Shown one piece after another: positions 62,230 to 64,000 of a stretch of 64,000 nucleotides of DNA. Within the stretch, counting starts at the first letter, position 1. Every line of letters starts with the position of its first letter. Source of the stretch: UBA11891 sp049890035 (lineage in GTDB: Bacteria; Bacteroidota; Bacteroidia; Flavobacteriales; Flavobacteriaceae); contig JBMHCG010000029.1 in assembly GCA_049890035.1 (NCBI GenBank), positions 62,001 to 126,000 of the forward strand, in the 5' to 3' direction. The notes below the pieces were generated by a model. The model saw only the letters and a list, made by a program, of their open reading frames with translations, did no database searches and was not told where the DNA came from. The translations under genes and the position numbers were made by a program.

Positions 62230-63056
62230 CACAGGCCCAGTTAGTAGCACAGATAAAAAAGAAAGCCTCCTTTTTGTGTGTGGGTTTGGATGTGGATACC
62301 AATAAAATGCCGGCATCGATACGCACCTTGCCCGACCCCTTATTTGAATTTTGCAAACGAATCATTGACGCCACTGCCCCCTATGCAGTAGCTTATAAAC
62401 CCAATATCGCCTTTTTTGAAGCCTATGGAATAGATGGGTGGCGTGCTTTGGAAAAAACAATTTCTTACCTCAATACCCATCACAGGGAAATATTTACCAT
62501 TGCAGACGCGAAGCGGGGCGATATCGGGAATACGGCAACGCGTTATGCAAAGGCTTTTTTTGAGCAGTTGCAATTTGATGCCATTACTGTGGCCCCATAT
62601 ATGGGAAAAGATTCAGTGGAGCCTTTTTTGGCTTTTGAACAACATCACACCATCCTATTGGCTTTGACTTCTAATACCGGTGCCAGTGACTTTCAATACC
62701 ATTCCGAAGGAGGCGTGCCATTGTATGAAAAAGTACTCCGAACCGCACAGCAATGGAACGGTGCACAGGATCGTCTTATGTATGTTGTTGGTGCCACGCA
62801 AGCCGATGCTTTAAGCAAAATCAGAAATGTGGTCCCCAATGCGTTTCTGTTAGTTCCTGGAGTTGGTGCCCAAGGTGGGAGTTTGGATGCTGTTGCACGG
62901 GAAGGACTGACAGCAAATTGTGGTTTGCTGGTCAATTCATCACGAGGGATCATTTACGCTTCCCAGAAGACTGGCTTTGAAACTGCCGCTGCCCAAGCGG
63001 CTCAGGATTTACAACAGCAGATGGCACAATGGCTGCGAAAAAAGAATATTTGCTAA
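62226..63056 (+). CDS. pyrF: Orotidine 5'-phosphate decarboxylase
   Basis: Last step of UMP synthesis. At 276 residues it belongs to the longer PyrF type. Motifs are FLCVGLDVDTNKMPAS, AYKPNIAFFEAYG, the catalytic TIADAKRGDIGNTATRYA with the Lys-Asp network, VAPYMGKDSVEPFL and the phosphate-binding LVPGVGAQGGSLD with a late NSSRGIIYAS. It overlaps prfA by four bases and the next gene starts directly after its stop, so the three are probably co-transcribed. Confidence 0.96.
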   Translation: MTQAQLVAQIKKKASFLCVGLDVDTNKMPASIRTLPDPLFEFCKRIIDATAPYAVAYKPNIAFFEAYGIDGWRALEKTISYLNTHHREIFTIADAKRGDIGNTATRYAKAFFEQLQFDAITVAPYMGKDSVEPFLAFEQHHTILLALTSNTGASDFQYHSEGGVPLYEKVLRTAQQWNGAQDRLMYVVGATQADALSKIRNVVPNAFLLVPGVGAQGGSLDAVAREGLTANCGLLVNSSRGIIYASQKTGFETAAAQAAQDLQQQMAQWLRKKNIC

Positions 63057-63842
63057 ATGCTACATTACTCACTCCATACAGCAGGTAATGAAAAACCTTG
63101 GATAACTTTTATCCATGGGGCAGGGGGGAGTTCTTCGATTTGGTTTAAGCAAATTCGTTTTTTTTCCAAACATTTTAACTTGCTATTAGTGGATCTGCGG
63201 GGTCACGGTCGGTCACAAAATATTTTTTCAAGCCCTGTTTTGAAGAAATATACATTTGCTGCCATCACTAAAGATGTTTTGGAAGTATTGGATCACGAGA
63301 ACATAAAACAATCTCATTTTGTCGGAATTTCCTTAGGCACCATTATTATCCGCCAATTGGCAGAATGGCATCCCGAACGAATTCAAAGCATGATAATGGG
63401 TGGTGCCATTTTAAAGTTCAATTTTCGTTCCCGGGTATTGATGAAGTTTGGAAATTGGACAAAATCGATTTTACCATATATGTGGATTTACCGGTTGTTT
63501 GCCTTTATAATGATGCCCTATAAAAACCATAAAGAATCCCGCCTTTTGTTCATTAATGAAGCCAAAAAACTGTATCAAAAAGAATTCATACGTTGGTACA
63601 AATTAACGGCCGAAGTACTTCCTTTACTTCGTTTCTTTCGTCAGGCCGATTTGCCTATACCAACCCTTTATATAATGGGTTCAGAAGATTATATGTTTTT
63701 GCCTGCTGTACAAAAAATTGTATCCTCTCAGGAATCAGCTCGTTTGACGGTATTACCCAATTGTGGGCATGTTGTTAATGTAGAAAAGCATGTAGAATTT
63801 AACCAAACAATGCTGCGGTTCTTACATCACACGATCAGTTAG
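63057..63842 (+). CDS. Alpha/beta hydrolase
   Basis: A 261-residue alpha/beta-hydrolase. The oxyanion HGAGGSSSIW is near residue 21, VDLRGHGRS follows, the nucleophile is the Ser in HFVGISLGTII, the acid is in MGSEDYMFLP, and the catalytic His is in NCGHVVNVEKH. A cap domain of basic helices lies between about 125 and 190. Substrate unknown. It begins immediately after the pyrF stop and overlaps the convergent partial gene by four bases. Confidence 0.88.
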   Translation: MLHYSLHTAGNEKPWITFIHGAGGSSSIWFKQIRFFSKHFNLLLVDLRGHGRSQNIFSSPVLKKYTFAAITKDVLEVLDHENIKQSHFVGISLGTIIIRQLAEWHPERIQSMIMGGAILKFNFRSRVLMKFGNWTKSILPYMWIYRLFAFIMMPYKNHKESRLLFINEAKKLYQKEFIRWYKLTAEVLPLLRFFRQADLPIPTLYIMGSEDYMFLPAVQKIVSSQESARLTVLPNCGHVVNVEKHVEFNQTMLRFLHHTIS

Positions 63843-64000
63843 ACAAAAACAATTGTTTTATTATTATACACCATCACCTTTCTTTGGGTGTGCAGTTTTA
63901 AGGCACGAAGCAATACCACACGTTCCAGGTCCTGACCAATTTTAATAAAATCTTTTATTTGATGTAAATGAGAAACCCGCGCAATATTCTGGTCAATTAT
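63839..64000 (-). CDS. C-terminal fragment of an unidentified protein
   Basis: Minus-strand frame open from the window edge to a TAA at 63839-63841, giving 53 residues. The sequence is helical and well ordered (VSHLHQIKDFIKIG, LERVVLLRALKLH), and ends in a beta-type tail VMVYNNKTIVFV. I do not recognise the family from this fragment. The coding look (no low complexity, convergent four-base overlap with the hydrolase gene) supports a real gene. Confidence 0.6.
   Translation of the reverse strand: MIDQNIARVSHLHQIKDFIKIGQDLERVVLLRALKLHTQRKVMVYNNKTIVFV

Overview
The window looks like chromosome from a member of the Flavobacteriia (Bacteroidota), probably Flavobacteriaceae. Supporting signs are -7 promoter elements of the TAnnTTTG type, a TonB receptor with a carboxypeptidase-regulatory-like N-terminus, glutamine synthetase III beside a type II glutamine synthetase, the gene order parA-parB-DUF5683-dapB-lepB-wbqC, a Bacteroidota-type purM, and lipoproteins whose cleavage Cys is followed by acidic residues. 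I see no phage, insertion sequence, CRISPR array, rRNA or replication origin. Layout: 1-4631 (+) is mutL with two rhomboid proteases and an EEP-family phosphatase/nuclease. 4618-9921 (-) is a housekeeping run: wbqC-like, lepB, dapB, a DUF5683 protein, parB, parA. 10008-11859 (-) holds a DivIC/FtsB-like division protein, a cytochrome c and a PQQ-type sugar dehydrogenase lipoprotein, followed by two adjacent tRNA-Pro genes (GGG, UGG) with a consensus promoter and a terminator. 12176-15106 (-) is a pspC-padR pair with a likely operator, and oxyR. 15168-24918 is a mixed set: cyclophilin, acyltransferase, Cu/Zn superoxide dismutase, a DUF3089 hydrolase, flavin oxidase, Gfo/Idh/MocA oxidoreductase, SDR, S10 peptidase, OmpA with thrombospondin type 3 repeats, and a PepSY-type protein. 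24922-27596 is a TonB receptor divergent from a DtxR/MntR-like regulator. 27624-36883 is accessory: two sugar-isomerase-like proteins, a frameshifted trpB2, a large Asp-box exoprotein, a twice-frameshifted LysE exporter and an acidic lipoprotein. 37137-46728 is a self-contained molybdenum-hydroxylase island: iorA-iorB-like enzyme subunits, then moeA, a TSUP permease, moaD, moeB, moaE, a moaC-moaB fusion and moaA in one direction, with mocA-like and xdhC-like maturation genes convergent to them. Together these cover cofactor synthesis, cytosine-dinucleotide attachment, cofactor delivery and the enzyme. 47067-51552 is sparser accessory DNA (fatty acid hydroxylase, SDR, di-heme SO2930-family lipoprotein, MaoC dehydratase). 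51663-57623 carries tRNA-Arg(ACG), a Ca/Na antiporter, divergent glnII and glnN, and purM. 57726-61112 is the least explained block: two surface-type lipoproteins sharing three copies of a domain of about 125 residues that I cannot name, separated by low-complexity linkers (one a poly-Asp DDDDN repeat), then a b561-like membrane protein and a YceI-family protein. prfA, pyrF and an alpha/beta hydrolase follow, and a partial gene runs off the right edge.
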